This document shows, in pieces, positions 1 through 7,274 of a DNA stretch of 37,090 bases (within the stretch, counting starts at the first letter, position 1; the number at the start of each line of letters is the position of its first letter). The notes under the pieces were generated by a model. The model was not told the DNA's origin. It saw nothing but the letters and a program-made list of their open reading frames with translations, and did not search any database. Origin of the DNA: Candidatus Rokubacteria bacterium CSP1-6. GTDB lineage: Bacteria; Methylomirabilota; Methylomirabilia; Rokubacteriales; CSP1-6. The stretch covers positions 7,892 to 44,981 of the forward strand of contig LDXP01000011.1 in assembly GCA_001443385.1 (NCBI GenBank). Reading direction: 5' to 3'. A program made the translations under genes and the position numbers.

Positions 1-4
1 AAGT

Positions 5-469
5 ATGCCTTCCCGCGAGGTTGTTCCCCGAAAGCAATTGGCATTCTTTTTGCCCATGCGCATCGATATGAATCCGCGCTGGCGCGTTGTGATCGTTGAC
101 GATCGTGCCCTCTCCAAGGCCGCCGTGGCCGAAGCGGTTGCGACCTTGGAGCGCTATCGCCCGGACGTGGTCGTCCTGGCTCTGGGCCCCCCCGACGGCG
201 GTGGCGCGGAGGAGCTCAAGTCCGGGTTGGACGCGGTCAGGCGGGAGAACGAGGATCTCAAGAAGGCCCTCGAGTCACGGAAACTCGTGGAGCGCGCCAA
301 GGGAGTCCTGATGGAGCGGCACGGGTTGAGCGAGGCAGAAGCCTTCCGCCGAATCCAAAAGACCGCCATGGACAGTCGCCGGCCGATGATCGAGGTCGCG
401 CGAGCCCTCCTGCTGGTCGAACGGCTCGCAGGGGTGCCTTCCGGCCGGCGGCAGTCGTCCCCGCGGTAG
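5..469 (+). CDS. ANTAR-domain transcription antiterminator with reduced receiver
   Basis: The C-terminal half (about residues 80-140) reads as an ANTAR RNA-binding domain: a coiled lead-in, then ESRKLVERAKGVLMERHG, AEAFRRIQKTAMDSRRPM and a hydrophobic last helix. ANTAR proteins bind paired hexaloop hairpins in leader RNA and prevent termination (AmiR, NasR, EutV). The N-terminal part keeps a receiver-like first strand (RVVIVDD) and a segment resembling the strand that normally carries the phosphoacceptor (VVVLALGPPDGG), but no Asp sits at that place. Only about 60 residues separate the first strand from the ANTAR domain, about half a normal receiver. The start is uncertain: ATGs at 5, 56 and 68 are in frame, none has a clear Shine-Dalgarno, and the frame is open to the window edge. 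The next gene is the urea importer, whose leader carries matching RNA hairpins, so I infer it controls urea uptake and urease. The ANTAR call is firm; target and signal are inferred. Confidence 0.85.
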   Translation: MPSREVVPRKQLAFFLPMRIDMNPRWRVVIVDDRALSKAAVAEAVATLERYRPDVVVLALGPPDGGGAEELKSGLDAVRRENEDLKKALESRKLVERAKGVLMERHGLSEAEAFRRIQKTAMDSRRPMIEVARALLLVERLAGVPSGRRQSSPR

Positions 470-603
470 CCCTGCCGCATTCGTTAGCACCGCGCCGGGC
501 TTGCCTAAGAAGCGAGCAGCCGCCGCCATTTCATCCGGGATGGAGGGGCCGGGCAACCGCTGGAATTCTTGGCGAAATCGATTCATCCCCTCCTCCCGTT
601 CAG

Positions 604-619
604 CGGCACGCGGCTTGCT
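604..619 (+). promoter_or_regulatory. Candidate sigma-54 (-24/-12) promoter for the urt-ure operon
   Basis: The sequence CGGCACG-cggc-TTGCT matches the sigma-54 consensus TGGCACG-N4-TTGCW with one mismatch, and keeps the invariant GG and GC ten bases apart. Transcription would start near 629-631, just before the first ANTAR-type hairpin. A nitrogen-linked promoter suits urea import and urease. I did not identify an enhancer-binding-protein site upstream. Confidence 0.6.
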
Positions 620-642
620 AGTTGGTTTCCTCGAAGCGACCC

Positions 643-660
643 GCCGACAACGGTGTTGGC
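643..660 (+). promoter_or_regulatory. ANTAR target hairpin P1 (hexaloop AACGGT)
   Basis: Six base pairs (GCCGAC with GTTGGC, one G-U) close a six-base loop AACGGT. The loop has A at position 1 and G at position 4, the published signature of ANTAR target hairpins. It lies just after the predicted sigma-54 start site and about 115 bases before the urtA ATG. Confidence 0.6.
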
Positions 661-696
661 CAGGGCAAGCTCGACCAGGTAATCCGTGGACCGATC

Positions 697-710
697 GCGC
701 AAGGGTGCGC
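697..710 (+). promoter_or_regulatory. ANTAR target hairpin P2 (hexaloop AAGGGT)
   Basis: A four-pair GCGC/GCGC stem closes the six-base loop AAGGGT, again with A1 and G4. Paired with P1 about 36 bases upstream, this gives the two-hairpin arrangement ANTAR dimers recognise. Its 3' arm overlaps the base (709-711) of an alternative bulged hairpin at 709-744 (GCT/AGC, AGGG/CCCT, ACG/CGT), so the two cannot form together. No real U-run follows that alternative hairpin. Confidence 0.55.
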
Positions 711-750
711 TGAGGGGCGACGAGGCCAGAACGTCCCTGATAGCCCAAAA

Positions 751-772
751 CGTCTCTTGTCGAAAGGAGTCG
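751..772 (+). promoter_or_regulatory. Hairpin that could mask the urtA Shine-Dalgarno
   Basis: CTCTT (754-758) can pair with AGGAG (765-769) across a six-base loop, with two more outer pairs beyond a T-T mismatch. AGGAG is the core of the urtA ribosome-binding site (AAAGGAG, six bases before the ATG at 776). The leader could therefore act on translation as well as, or instead of, termination. Short and only moderately stable by eye. Confidence 0.35.
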
Positions 773-775
773 CAC

Positions 776-2116
776 ATGACACAGGGTCACAGCCGTCGGG
801 AATTCCTCAAGGCGTCGGCTCTCGGCATCGCCGGCGCCGGGATTGCGGGAGGGCTGTCCTTCCCCGCGATCCTTCGGGCCCAGGAGAAGGGACCCATTAA
901 GGTCGGCGTCCTGCACTCGCTCAGCGGCACCATGGCCATCAGCGAAGCCCCGATCAAGGAGATCGTCCTGATGGCCATCGACGAGGTCAACAAGGCCGGT
1001 GGCGTCCTGGGCCGCAAGGTGGAGGCCCTGGTTGAAGATCCGGCCTCCAACTGGGACCTGTTCGCCGAGAAGTCGAAGAAGCTCTTGCTCCAGGACAAGG
1101 TGGCCACGGTTTTCGGTTGCTGGACGTCGGTCAGCCGCAAGTCCGTGCTGCCGGTCTTCGAGAAGAACAACGGCCTGCTCTTCTACCCGGTCCAGTACGA
1201 GGGTGAGGAGTGCTCGAAGAACGTGATCTACACCGGCGCCACGATCAACCAGCAGGCCACGCCCGGCATCGACTACCTGATGAGCCCGGAGGGGGGGAAC
1301 AGGAAGAAGTTCTACCTGCTCGGCTCCGACTACGTGTACCCCCGGACCACGAACAAGATCCTGCGCCTGTACCTCACGAAGGTGAAGAAGGTGCCCGAGT
1401 CGGCCATCGCCGAGGAGTACACACCGTTCCATCACCAGGACTACCAGACCATCGTCGGCAAGATCAAGAGCTTCAGCGCCGCCGGCGACGCGGCCGTGAT
1501 CAACACGATCAACGGCGACAGCAATGTGCCTTTCTTCAAGGAGCTCGCCAACCAGGGCGTGACGGCGGACCGGACGCCGACGATGTCGTCCAGCTTTGCC
1601 GAGGTGGAGCGCCAGCCCCTCGACGTCAAGCCGCTCGTGGGGCATCTGGCCTCGTGGAATTACTTCATGTCGCTCAAGACGCCCGAGAACCTCAAGTGGG
1701 TGAAGGCGTACAAGGAGTGGGCCAAGCAGCACGGGATTGCCGACAAGCAGGCCGTCACCGACGACCCGATGATGCACGCCTACATCCACGTCAAGCTCTG
1801 GGCGAAGGCGGTGGCGAAGGCGGAGTCCACCGAGGTCGACCGTGTCCTCAAGGCGCTCGAGGGGCTCGAGATTCCGAGCCCAGTGGGCAAGTACAAGGTG
1901 GACGAGAAGAATCACCACACGTGGAAACCGGTCTACATCGGCAAGATCCGCGCGGACGGCCAGTTCGACATCGTCTGGAAGACGAAGTCGTGGGTCCGGC
2001 CCGCGCCGTGGAGCGACGTCACGTACCCCGGCCGCGATTGCGACTGGAGCGGTGGCGGCAAGGGCTCGTACGACATGGTCGGCGGAAAGCGCGTGTGGCT
2101 CTCAGAAAAACAGTAG
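776..2116 (+). CDS. urtA: Urea ABC transporter, substrate-binding protein UrtA
   Basis: Periplasmic urea-binding component of the high-affinity UrtABCDE importer, of the type-I binding-protein fold related to LivJ and AmiC. I place the start at ATG 776 (446 aa): AAAGGAG lies six bases upstream, and the protein then opens with a Tat-type signal (SRREFLKA followed by a hydrophobic stretch and LRAQE). The ORF-track start at 686 would put about 30 non-conserved residues ahead of the signal and run through the P2 hairpin. The mature part begins PIKVGVLHSLSGTMA, typical of the family, and continues with YPVQYEGEECSKNVIYTGA, which I associate with UrtA rather than branched-chain amino acid binding proteins. 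The urtB start overlaps the end by 22 bases. Expression is probably under the sigma-54/ANTAR leader just upstream. Confidence 0.95.
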   Translation: MTQGHSRREFLKASALGIAGAGIAGGLSFPAILRAQEKGPIKVGVLHSLSGTMAISEAPIKEIVLMAIDEVNKAGGVLGRKVEALVEDPASNWDLFAEKSKKLLLQDKVATVFGCWTSVSRKSVLPVFEKNNGLLFYPVQYEGEECSKNVIYTGATINQQATPGIDYLMSPEGGNRKKFYLLGSDYVYPRTTNKILRLYLTKVKKVPESAIAEEYTPFHHQDYQTIVGKIKSFSAAGDAAVINTINGDSNVPFFKELANQGVTADRTPTMSSSFAEVERQPLDVKPLVGHLASWNYFMSLKTPENLKWVKAYKEWAKQHGIADKQAVTDDPMMHAYIHVKLWAKAVAKAESTEVDRVLKALEGLEIPSPVGKYKVDEKNHHTWKPVYIGKIRADGQFDIVWKTKSWVRPAPWSDVTYPGRDCDWSGGGKGSYDMVGGKRVWLSEKQ

Positions 2117-3747
2117 TCGTTCTCGCTGTTCTCGCTCTGGCGGTTCTTCCGGGGGTCCCCGGGCCCGGGGCGGCGTCCGCCGTCCCGGGGCCCGGCGTCC
2201 CCGACCTCGAGTCGGTCGCCAAGAGGCTCGCCGCGCCGGCGACCCAGGAAGCGGCGATCCTCGCCCTGCGAGAGGTCGGCGACCCGTCCGTGGGGACCCT
2301 CCTGCGGGCGCTCAAGGACGGAGCCCTGTATCGGTGGAAGGGGCGGCTCGTAATTCTGGGGGATGACGGCGCGCTGAAAGATCTGGCTGGGCAGCCGATC
2401 GTGGATGACCGCGGGCAGCCGGTCTCGCCCGCGGAGGGGCAGGAGGCCATCGCCCTCGAAGAACGACTCTTCGGGCTCGTCCAGAACCTCCTCGAGCGTC
2501 TCGAGGTCTTCAGCCTAGATCGCCAGGCGCGCCAGTCGGCGGCCTTCAAGCTCGGCAACTCGCGGGACCTGTCCGCGATCCCGGTGCTCGCGAAGGCCCT
2601 GGATCGGGAGGCGGACCGGCAGGTCAAAGGCGCCATCCAGGAAGCGCTGAACCGGCTGAGCCTCTCGTCTCCTGACGCCGCTGTGCGCGCGCGGGCGGCG
2701 CAGTTCCTGGGCCAGGCGTGGTTCGAGTCGAGCCTGGCTCAGCTCAGGATCATGGCGGAGCAGGATGAGGACGCCGAGGCCAAGCAGGCCGCGCGCGCCG
2801 CCGTCAGGCGCATCGAAGTGTTCCTCACCTGGCGCAACCTGACCGGCTACCTCTTCAACGGCGTCAGCCTCGGGGCCGTCCTGCTGATCATGAGCCTCGG
2901 GCTCGCCGTGACCTTCGGCCTGATGGGCATCATCAATATGGCGCACGGCGAGATGCTCATGCTCGGGTCCTACACGGCGTACGTGGTGCAGGAGATCTTC
3001 GCCTCGCGCTACGCCGCCCATCAGGACTATTTCTTCCTCGTGGCGCTGCCGCTCTCGTTCCTCGCGGCCGGGCTGGTGGGGCTCGCGCTCGAGAGCGGGA
3101 TCATCCGCTTCCTCTACGGCCGGCCCCTGGAGACGCTCATCGTCACCTGGGGGATCGGGATGATCTTCCAGCAGTCCGCCCGGCTCTACTTCGGCGACCA
3201 GACGAGCGTGAACTCCCCGAGCTGGTTTCGGGGCGGCGTGGAGGTGATGCGGGGACTGATCTTCCCCTGGAGCCGGATCTTCATCGTGGGGCTGTCCCTG
3301 GTGGCGCTGGCGGCGCTCTATCTCCTGCTTCAACGATCGTATGCGGGGCTCCGCGTGCGGGCCGTGATGCAGAACCGGGGGATGGCCTCGTGCCTGGGCG
3401 TGTCCACCCGGAAGATCGATGCCCTGACGTTTGCCCTGGGGACGGCGCTGGCGGGGGTGGCGGGGTGCGCGCTGGCCCTGATCGGCACGGTGGATCCCGA
3501 GGTCGGGAAGACGTACATCGTGGATGCCTTCATGGTTGTCGTGCTGGGCGGCGTCGGCAAGCTCCTCGGCGCCGTCGTCGCCTCGTTCGGCATCGGCGTG
3601 TCGAACAAGATCCTGGAGCCGTCCATCGGGGGGACCGCGGCCGCCATCTACGCGAAGGTGGCCATTCTCGCGCTCGTGATCTGGTTTCTCCAGTGGAGGC
3701 CGACGGGCTTCTTCCCCGCCAAGGGGCGCGCCGCCGAGGGCGCCTGA
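2095..3747 (+). CDS. urtB: Urea ABC transporter permease UrtB
   Basis: Inner-membrane permease of the urea importer, LivH family. GTG 2095 is chosen because it is preceded by GGCGGAAAG and opens a cleavable-looking hydrophobic signal (ALRKTVVVLAVLALAVLPG). The product is 550 aa, matching UrtB, which carries an extra N-terminal exported region of about 230 residues not found in LivH. That region here (about 30-240) is helical and HEAT-like, with repeated hydrophobic/charged helices. The membrane domain follows from about residue 245 (LTGYLFNGVSLGAVLLIMSL) and holds the family segment GIINMAHGEMLMLG. The upstream part of ORF 1210-3747 overlaps urtA in another frame and is not coding. A Pro/Gly-rich, very GC-rich stretch (about 2150-2200) encodes the linker after the signal. 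Confidence 0.93.
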   Translation: MALRKTVVVLAVLALAVLPGVPGPGAASAVPGPGVPDLESVAKRLAAPATQEAAILALREVGDPSVGTLLRALKDGALYRWKGRLVILGDDGALKDLAGQPIVDDRGQPVSPAEGQEAIALEERLFGLVQNLLERLEVFSLDRQARQSAAFKLGNSRDLSAIPVLAKALDREADRQVKGAIQEALNRLSLSSPDAAVRARAAQFLGQAWFESSLAQLRIMAEQDEDAEAKQAARAAVRRIEVFLTWRNLTGYLFNGVSLGAVLLIMSLGLAVTFGLMGIINMAHGEMLMLGSYTAYVVQEIFASRYAAHQDYFFLVALPLSFLAAGLVGLALESGIIRFLYGRPLETLIVTWGIGMIFQQSARLYFGDQTSVNSPSWFRGGVEVMRGLIFPWSRIFIVGLSLVALAALYLLLQRSYAGLRVRAVMQNRGMASCLGVSTRKIDALTFALGTALAGVAGCALALIGTVDPEVGKTYIVDAFMVVVLGGVGKLLGAVVASFGIGVSNKILEPSIGGTAAAIYAKVAILALVIWFLQWRPTGFFPAKGRAAEGA

Positions 3748-3755
3748 GGCCTCCC

Positions 3756-4898
3756 GTGGTTCCCCCCCTGGGCCGGCGGAGCTGGGACGCGCAACTCCTG
3801 TGGCTCGGGCTGTTCGGGATCGTGTTTGTGGTCGTCCTCCCGCTGGCCAACGCGCTGGGTTTCCTCTCGGACTACTACCTGAACCTCTTCGGGAAATACC
3901 TGTCGCTCGCCATCCTCGCCCTGGGTATGGACCTCATCTGGGGCTACACGGGGATTCTCTCCCTGGGCCAGGCCATCTTCTTCGGGGTCGGGGCCTACTC
4001 CATCGGGATGCACATGATGCTGGAGGGGAGCGGCAAGGGCGTGTACGGAGAGCCGGTCCCCGACTTCATGATCTGGAACCAGGTCTACCAGCTTCCGATT
4101 TTCTGGAAGCCCTACAAGTATTTCGTCTTCGCCCTGGGCTCCTCGGTCTTGCTGCCGGCCGCCCTGGCCGCGCTCGTCGGATTCCTCACCTTTCGGCGGA
4201 GGCTCCGCGGGACCTACTTCGCCATCCTCACCCAGGCCATCGCGTTCGCCGTGTGGCTGATGCTCAATCGCAATGAAATGAAGCTGGGGGGCACCAACGG
4301 TCTGACCGACTTCAAGTCCATCCTGGGATTCTCGCTGGGCCAGCCGGCCACGCTCAGGGCGCTCTATATCTTCACGGCGGCGGCGCTGGTCGGGGCGTTC
4401 CTGGTGAGCCGGTGGCTCGTCCGTTCGAAGACCGGATTGGTTCTCCAGGCCGTCCGGGACAACGAGCGGCGGCTGGAGTTTCTGGGCTACAACGTCGCCA
4501 GCTACAAGATCTTCGTGTTCGCCGTCTCCGGGGCGCTGGCCGGTCTCTCCGGGCTGCTCTACGCCCCGCAGGTCGGCATCATCACGCCGAGCCAGGTCGG
4601 TGTGCTTCCCTCCCTGGAGATCGTCATCTGGGTCGCCTTCGGCGGCCGGGGGACGCTCTGGGGAGCCCTGCTCGGGGCGATCTCCATCAACTGGCTCCGG
4701 AGCGTGCTGACCGCCACGTATCCCAGCCTCTGGCCGATTATCCTGGGCGGATTGTTCGTGACCGTCATCCTGTTCTTCCCGCAGGGGCTCGTCGGGCTCG
4801 CGAACAAGCTCCGATCCCTCGGGAAGAGAAAACGAACCTTTCTGACGACCGCTCGAGTCACTCCGGCATCGTCGAAGGTGGAAGGACACCCCCTCTGA
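3756..4898 (+). CDS. urtC: Urea ABC transporter permease UrtC
   Basis: Second inner-membrane permease of the urea importer, LivM family, 380 aa from GTG 3756, nine bases after the urtB stop. About ten hydrophobic segments are visible. Family hallmarks include DLIWGYTGILSLGQAIFFG in the first half, LRGTYFAILTQAIAFA in the middle, and AVRDNERRLEFLGYNVASYK, the EAA-like cytoplasmic loop that meets the ATPases. The soluble loop at about 90-115 (EPVPDFMIWNQVYQLPIFWK) is characteristic of UrtC compared with LivM. Earlier parts of ORF 3390-4898 overlap urtB and are not coding. The stop overlaps the urtD ATG (TGATG). Confidence 0.93.
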   Translation: MVPPLGRRSWDAQLLWLGLFGIVFVVVLPLANALGFLSDYYLNLFGKYLSLAILALGMDLIWGYTGILSLGQAIFFGVGAYSIGMHMMLEGSGKGVYGEPVPDFMIWNQVYQLPIFWKPYKYFVFALGSSVLLPAALAALVGFLTFRRRLRGTYFAILTQAIAFAVWLMLNRNEMKLGGTNGLTDFKSILGFSLGQPATLRALYIFTAAALVGAFLVSRWLVRSKTGLVLQAVRDNERRLEFLGYNVASYKIFVFAVSGALAGLSGLLYAPQVGIITPSQVGVLPSLEIVIWVAFGGRGTLWGALLGAISINWLRSVLTATYPSLWPIILGGLFVTVILFFPQGLVGLANKLRSLGKRKRTFLTTARVTPASSKVEGHPL

Positions 4899-5677
4899 TG
4901 GACACGCTACTCTACGTGGAAGGCCTCAGCGTTTCGTTCGACGGGTTTCTGGCGTTGAGAACCCTCAATCTCATCCTGGAGCGGCAGGAGCGGATCCGCC
5001 TGCTGATCGGCCCCAACGGGGCGGGGAAGACCACGCTCTTCGACGCGCTCACGGGCCAGGTCAAGCCGGACCACGGCCGCGTCCTCTTCAAGGATCACGT
5101 GGACCTGCTCGGGTTGAGCGAGCATGTCATCGCCAACCACGGCGTCATCCGGAAGTTCCAGACTCCCTCCGTGTTCCCCGATCACACCGTCTTCGAGAAC
5201 ATGGTGCTCTCCTCCGGTCGAAAGCGGTTCCTGGCCACCCTCGCCGCCCGCGCCGCCTCGCGGGAACTGGATGGCATCGCCCGGGTGCTGGAACAGGTCG
5301 GGCTGCTCCAGCACGCGCACGCGCGGGCCGGGACCCTCTCCCACGGCCAGAAACAGTGGCTGGAGATCGCCATGCTGCTCCTGCAGGAGCCGACGCTCCT
5401 CCTCCTCGATGAGCCCGTCGCCGGGATGACGAGGGCGGAGAAGGAGAAGACCGTCGCCCTGATGGAGTCGATCGTGCAGCGCTCGACCTGCACCATCATG
5501 CTCATCGAGCACGACATGCAGTTCGTCCGGCAGATCGCCGGCCGCGGCCACCGGGTGACCGTGCTGCACGAGGGAAGCGTGCTCTCGGAGGGCTCGATCG
5601 ATCGGGTGCAGCCCGACGAGCGGGTGATCGAGGCGTATCTGGGCCGGGGCACGGTGAGCGCGGAGGCGCCATGCTAG
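4898..5677 (+). CDS. urtD: Urea ABC transporter ATPase UrtD
   Basis: Cytoplasmic ATPase of the urea importer, LivG-like, 259 aa. The start ATG 4898 overlaps the urtC stop, with GGAAGG a short distance upstream. Walker A is GPNGAGKTT (about residue 43), the signature is LSHGQKQWLEIAML, a variant of LSGGQ that is usual in UrtD, and Walker B is LLLLDEPVAGM. The switch His lies in LIEHDMQFVRQIA. It should pair with UrtE to power transport. The stop overlaps the urtE start. Confidence 0.95.
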   Translation: MDTLLYVEGLSVSFDGFLALRTLNLILERQERIRLLIGPNGAGKTTLFDALTGQVKPDHGRVLFKDHVDLLGLSEHVIANHGVIRKFQTPSVFPDHTVFENMVLSSGRKRFLATLAARAASRELDGIARVLEQVGLLQHAHARAGTLSHGQKQWLEIAMLLLQEPTLLLLDEPVAGMTRAEKEKTVALMESIVQRSTCTIMLIEHDMQFVRQIAGRGHRVTVLHEGSVLSEGSIDRVQPDERVIEAYLGRGTVSAEAPC

Positions 5678-6363
5678 CCGTCAACGCGATCGACGTGTTT
5701 TACGGTGAGAGCCAGATTTTGACCCAGCTGAGCGTCGCTGTGGGGACAGGTCAGGTTGTGTGCGTCATGGGGCGCAACGGCGTCGGCAAGACCACCCTGC
5801 TCAAGACCATCATGGGACTCCTGGTACCGCGCCAGGGCACGATCGTCTTCGACGGCCACGAGATCGGTCACCTGACTCCCTACGAGCGGGCGCGCCGGGG
5901 GATCGGGTACGTTCCCCAGGGGCGAGAGATCTTCCCGTCCCTGAGCGTCCGCGAGAACCTGGTCCTGGGAGCCCGCCGGAAGCGGCCGACGCCGGAGTCC
6001 CTGGACTACGTCCTGTCCCTCTTCCCCGCGCTGTCCCAGATGCTCGAGAAACGCGGGGGGGACCTGAGCGGAGGGCAGCAGCAGCAGCTGGCCATCGCCC
6101 GCGCCCTGATCTCGGATCCAAAGCTGCTCCTCCTGGATGAGCCCACCGAGGGGATCCAGCCGTCCATCGTCCAGGAGATCGCCGCGGTGCTCCAGCAGAT
6201 CAAGGGGGAACGAACGCGGTCCATTCTTCTGGTGGAGCAGTACCTCGAATTCGCCCGCTCGATCTGCGACCACTTCTACGTGATGGAAAAAGGCGTGGTA
6301 GCCTTGGAGGGCGATCGGGAGGCGTTTCGCGTGGACGAGGTGAGCCAGTTTCTGAGCGTGTAG
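5671..6363 (+). CDS. urtE: Urea ABC transporter ATPase UrtE
   Basis: Second cytoplasmic ATPase of the urea importer, LivF-like, 230 aa, the usual length. Walker A is GRNGVGKTTLL, signature LSGGQQQQLAIARAL, Walker B LLLLDEPTEGIQPSIV, and the switch His is replaced by Gln in LLVEQYLEFA, as is normal for LivF/UrtE proteins. The start ATG 5671 lies inside the end of urtD, preceded by GCGGAGG. A short spacer carrying a GC-rich hairpin repeat separates it from ureA. Confidence 0.95.
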   Translation: MLAVNAIDVFYGESQILTQLSVAVGTGQVVCVMGRNGVGKTTLLKTIMGLLVPRQGTIVFDGHEIGHLTPYERARRGIGYVPQGREIFPSLSVRENLVLGARRKRPTPESLDYVLSLFPALSQMLEKRGGDLSGGQQQQLAIARALISDPKLLLLDEPTEGIQPSIVQEIAAVLQQIKGERTRSILLVEQYLEFARSICDHFYVMEKGVVALEGDREAFRVDEVSQFLSV

Positions 6364-6405
6364 GGGGGGAGGTTCGGAAGGGGGGCAACGCCCCCCTCCG
6401 AGGAA
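6364..6405 (+). repeat. GC-hairpin intergenic repeat, copy 1
   Basis: Between urtE and ureA lies a G-rich run, then TCGG, then an eight-pair stem AGGGGGGC/GCCCCCCT around the triloop AAC (6379-6397), then CCGAGG. Almost the same sequence recurs in reverse orientation at 28205-28245, differing in one inserted base and the triloop. No T-run follows, so it does not look like an ordinary terminator. It may stabilise RNA or be a REP-like dispersed element. Confidence 0.75.
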
Positions 6406-6408
6406 AAC

Positions 6409-6711
6409 GTGCATCTGACGCCGCGTGAGCAGGAGAAGCTGTTGATCTTCACCGCCGCCGAGGTCGCGCGCCGCCGCCGGGCGCGGGGCCTTCGGCTGAA
6501 CTACCCGGAAGCGCTCGCCCTCATCACCGCCGAGGTCCTCGAAGGGATCCGCGACGGCCGATCGGTGTCCCAGCTCATGGCCGAGGGCCTGCAGATTCTC
6601 ACCCGCGACGACGTGATGGAAGGCGTCCCGGAGATGCTGGAGGAAGTTCAGGTCGAGGGAACCTTCCCTGACGGCACGAAGCTGGTCACGATCCACCACC
6701 CGATACGATGA
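6409..6711 (+). CDS. ureA: Urease gamma subunit UreA
   Basis: Small structural subunit of nickel urease (urea to ammonia and carbamate), 100 aa, the standard length. It starts [20 protein letters not shown] and holds [21 protein letters not shown], both canonical. The GTG start at 6409 follows GAGG (spacing about six). It ends [15 protein letters not shown], the usual UreA C-terminus. It is separated from ureB by a 191-base repeat-rich spacer, while later ure genes overlap each other. Confidence 0.97.
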   Translation: MHLTPREQEKLLIFTAAEVARRRRARGLRLNYPEALALITAEVLEGIRDGRSVSQLMAEGLQILTRDDVMEGVPEMLEEVQVEGTFPDGTKLVTIHHPIR

Positions 6712-6735
6712 CCCGCTCACCTCTATGCACTCCCC

Positions 6736-6895
6736 CCTCACCCCACTTATAATCCCCTCACCTTCATCCTCTCCCCCCCTCACCCTGCCTCTCCCCCCAG
6801 GGGAGAGGAGAAGAGGTGAGGGGCATCTGAGTGGGGCAGGGTGAGGGGGGAGAAGAGGTGAGGGACATTTGAGCGGGGTAGGGTGAGGGGGAGGA
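6736..6895 (+). repeat. Low-complexity repeat block between ureA and ureB
   Basis: The 191-base ureA-ureB spacer starts C/T-rich, contains a nine-pair perfect hairpin CCTCTCCCC-CCA-GGGGAGAGG (6788-6808), then two tandem 42-base units (6809-6850 and 6851-6892) that agree at about 37 positions. The units share agaagaggtgaggg and agggtgaggggg. No gene is seen here. The G-rich end of copy 2 merges with the ureB ribosome-binding site (GGAGG). Confidence 0.8.
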
Positions 6896-6902
6896 GGCGC
6901 GC

Positions 6903-7274
6903 ATGATTCCAGGAGAATACCTGTTGGGCGAAGGCGAGATCGTGGCCAACGCGGGACGCCGGACCATCGAGCTGGCCGTGGCGAACACGGGCGACCGCCC
7001 GATCCAGGTCGGCTCTCACTTCCACTTTTTCGAGGCGAACAGGGCGTTGCGCTTCGATCGCGCGAAAGCCTTCGGGATGAGGCTCAACATCCCGGCGGGG
7101 ACCGCGGTCCGCTTCGAGCCCGGCGACGAGAAGCGCGTGACGCTGGTCGAGCTGGCGGGCGCGCGCGAGGTGTACGGACTGAACGCCCTGACCGACGGAC
7201 CGGCGGGTGACGCGGGACGCGCCGGCGCCGTGGGCCGCGCGGCGCGGGAGGGCTTTCAGGGGGCCGCCCAATGA
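6903..7274 (+). CDS. ureB: Urease beta subunit UreB
   Basis: Second small structural subunit of urease, 123 aa. It begins [16 protein letters not shown] and contains the family block [20 protein letters not shown] and [17 protein letters not shown], then [21 protein letters not shown] sits seven bases before the ATG. The C-terminal tail after residue 100 is Ala/Gly/Arg-rich and a little longer than in many UreB. The last four bases overlap the ureC ATG. Confidence 0.97.
   Translation: MIPGEYLLGEGEIVANAGRRTIELAVANTGDRPIQVGSHFHFFEANRALRFDRAKAFGMRLNIPAGTAVRFEPGDEKRVTLVELAGAREVYGLNALTDGPAGDAGRAGAVGRAAREGFQGAAQ

Noticed and set aside
686-775. Upstream extension of the urtA ORF to 686
   Set aside because: The added residues are not signal-like, they cross the ANTAR-type hairpin P2, and a clear AAAGGAG plus Tat signal mark ATG 776.
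275-1918. 547-aa - strand ORF across the ANTAR gene and urtA
   Set aside because: Composition is that of an antisense shadow and it covers both the leader and two well-supported + strand genes.
6379-6397. Intrinsic terminator after urtE
   Set aside because: The stem is strong but no T-run follows and the element recurs elsewhere in reverse orientation, so it fits a repeat better.
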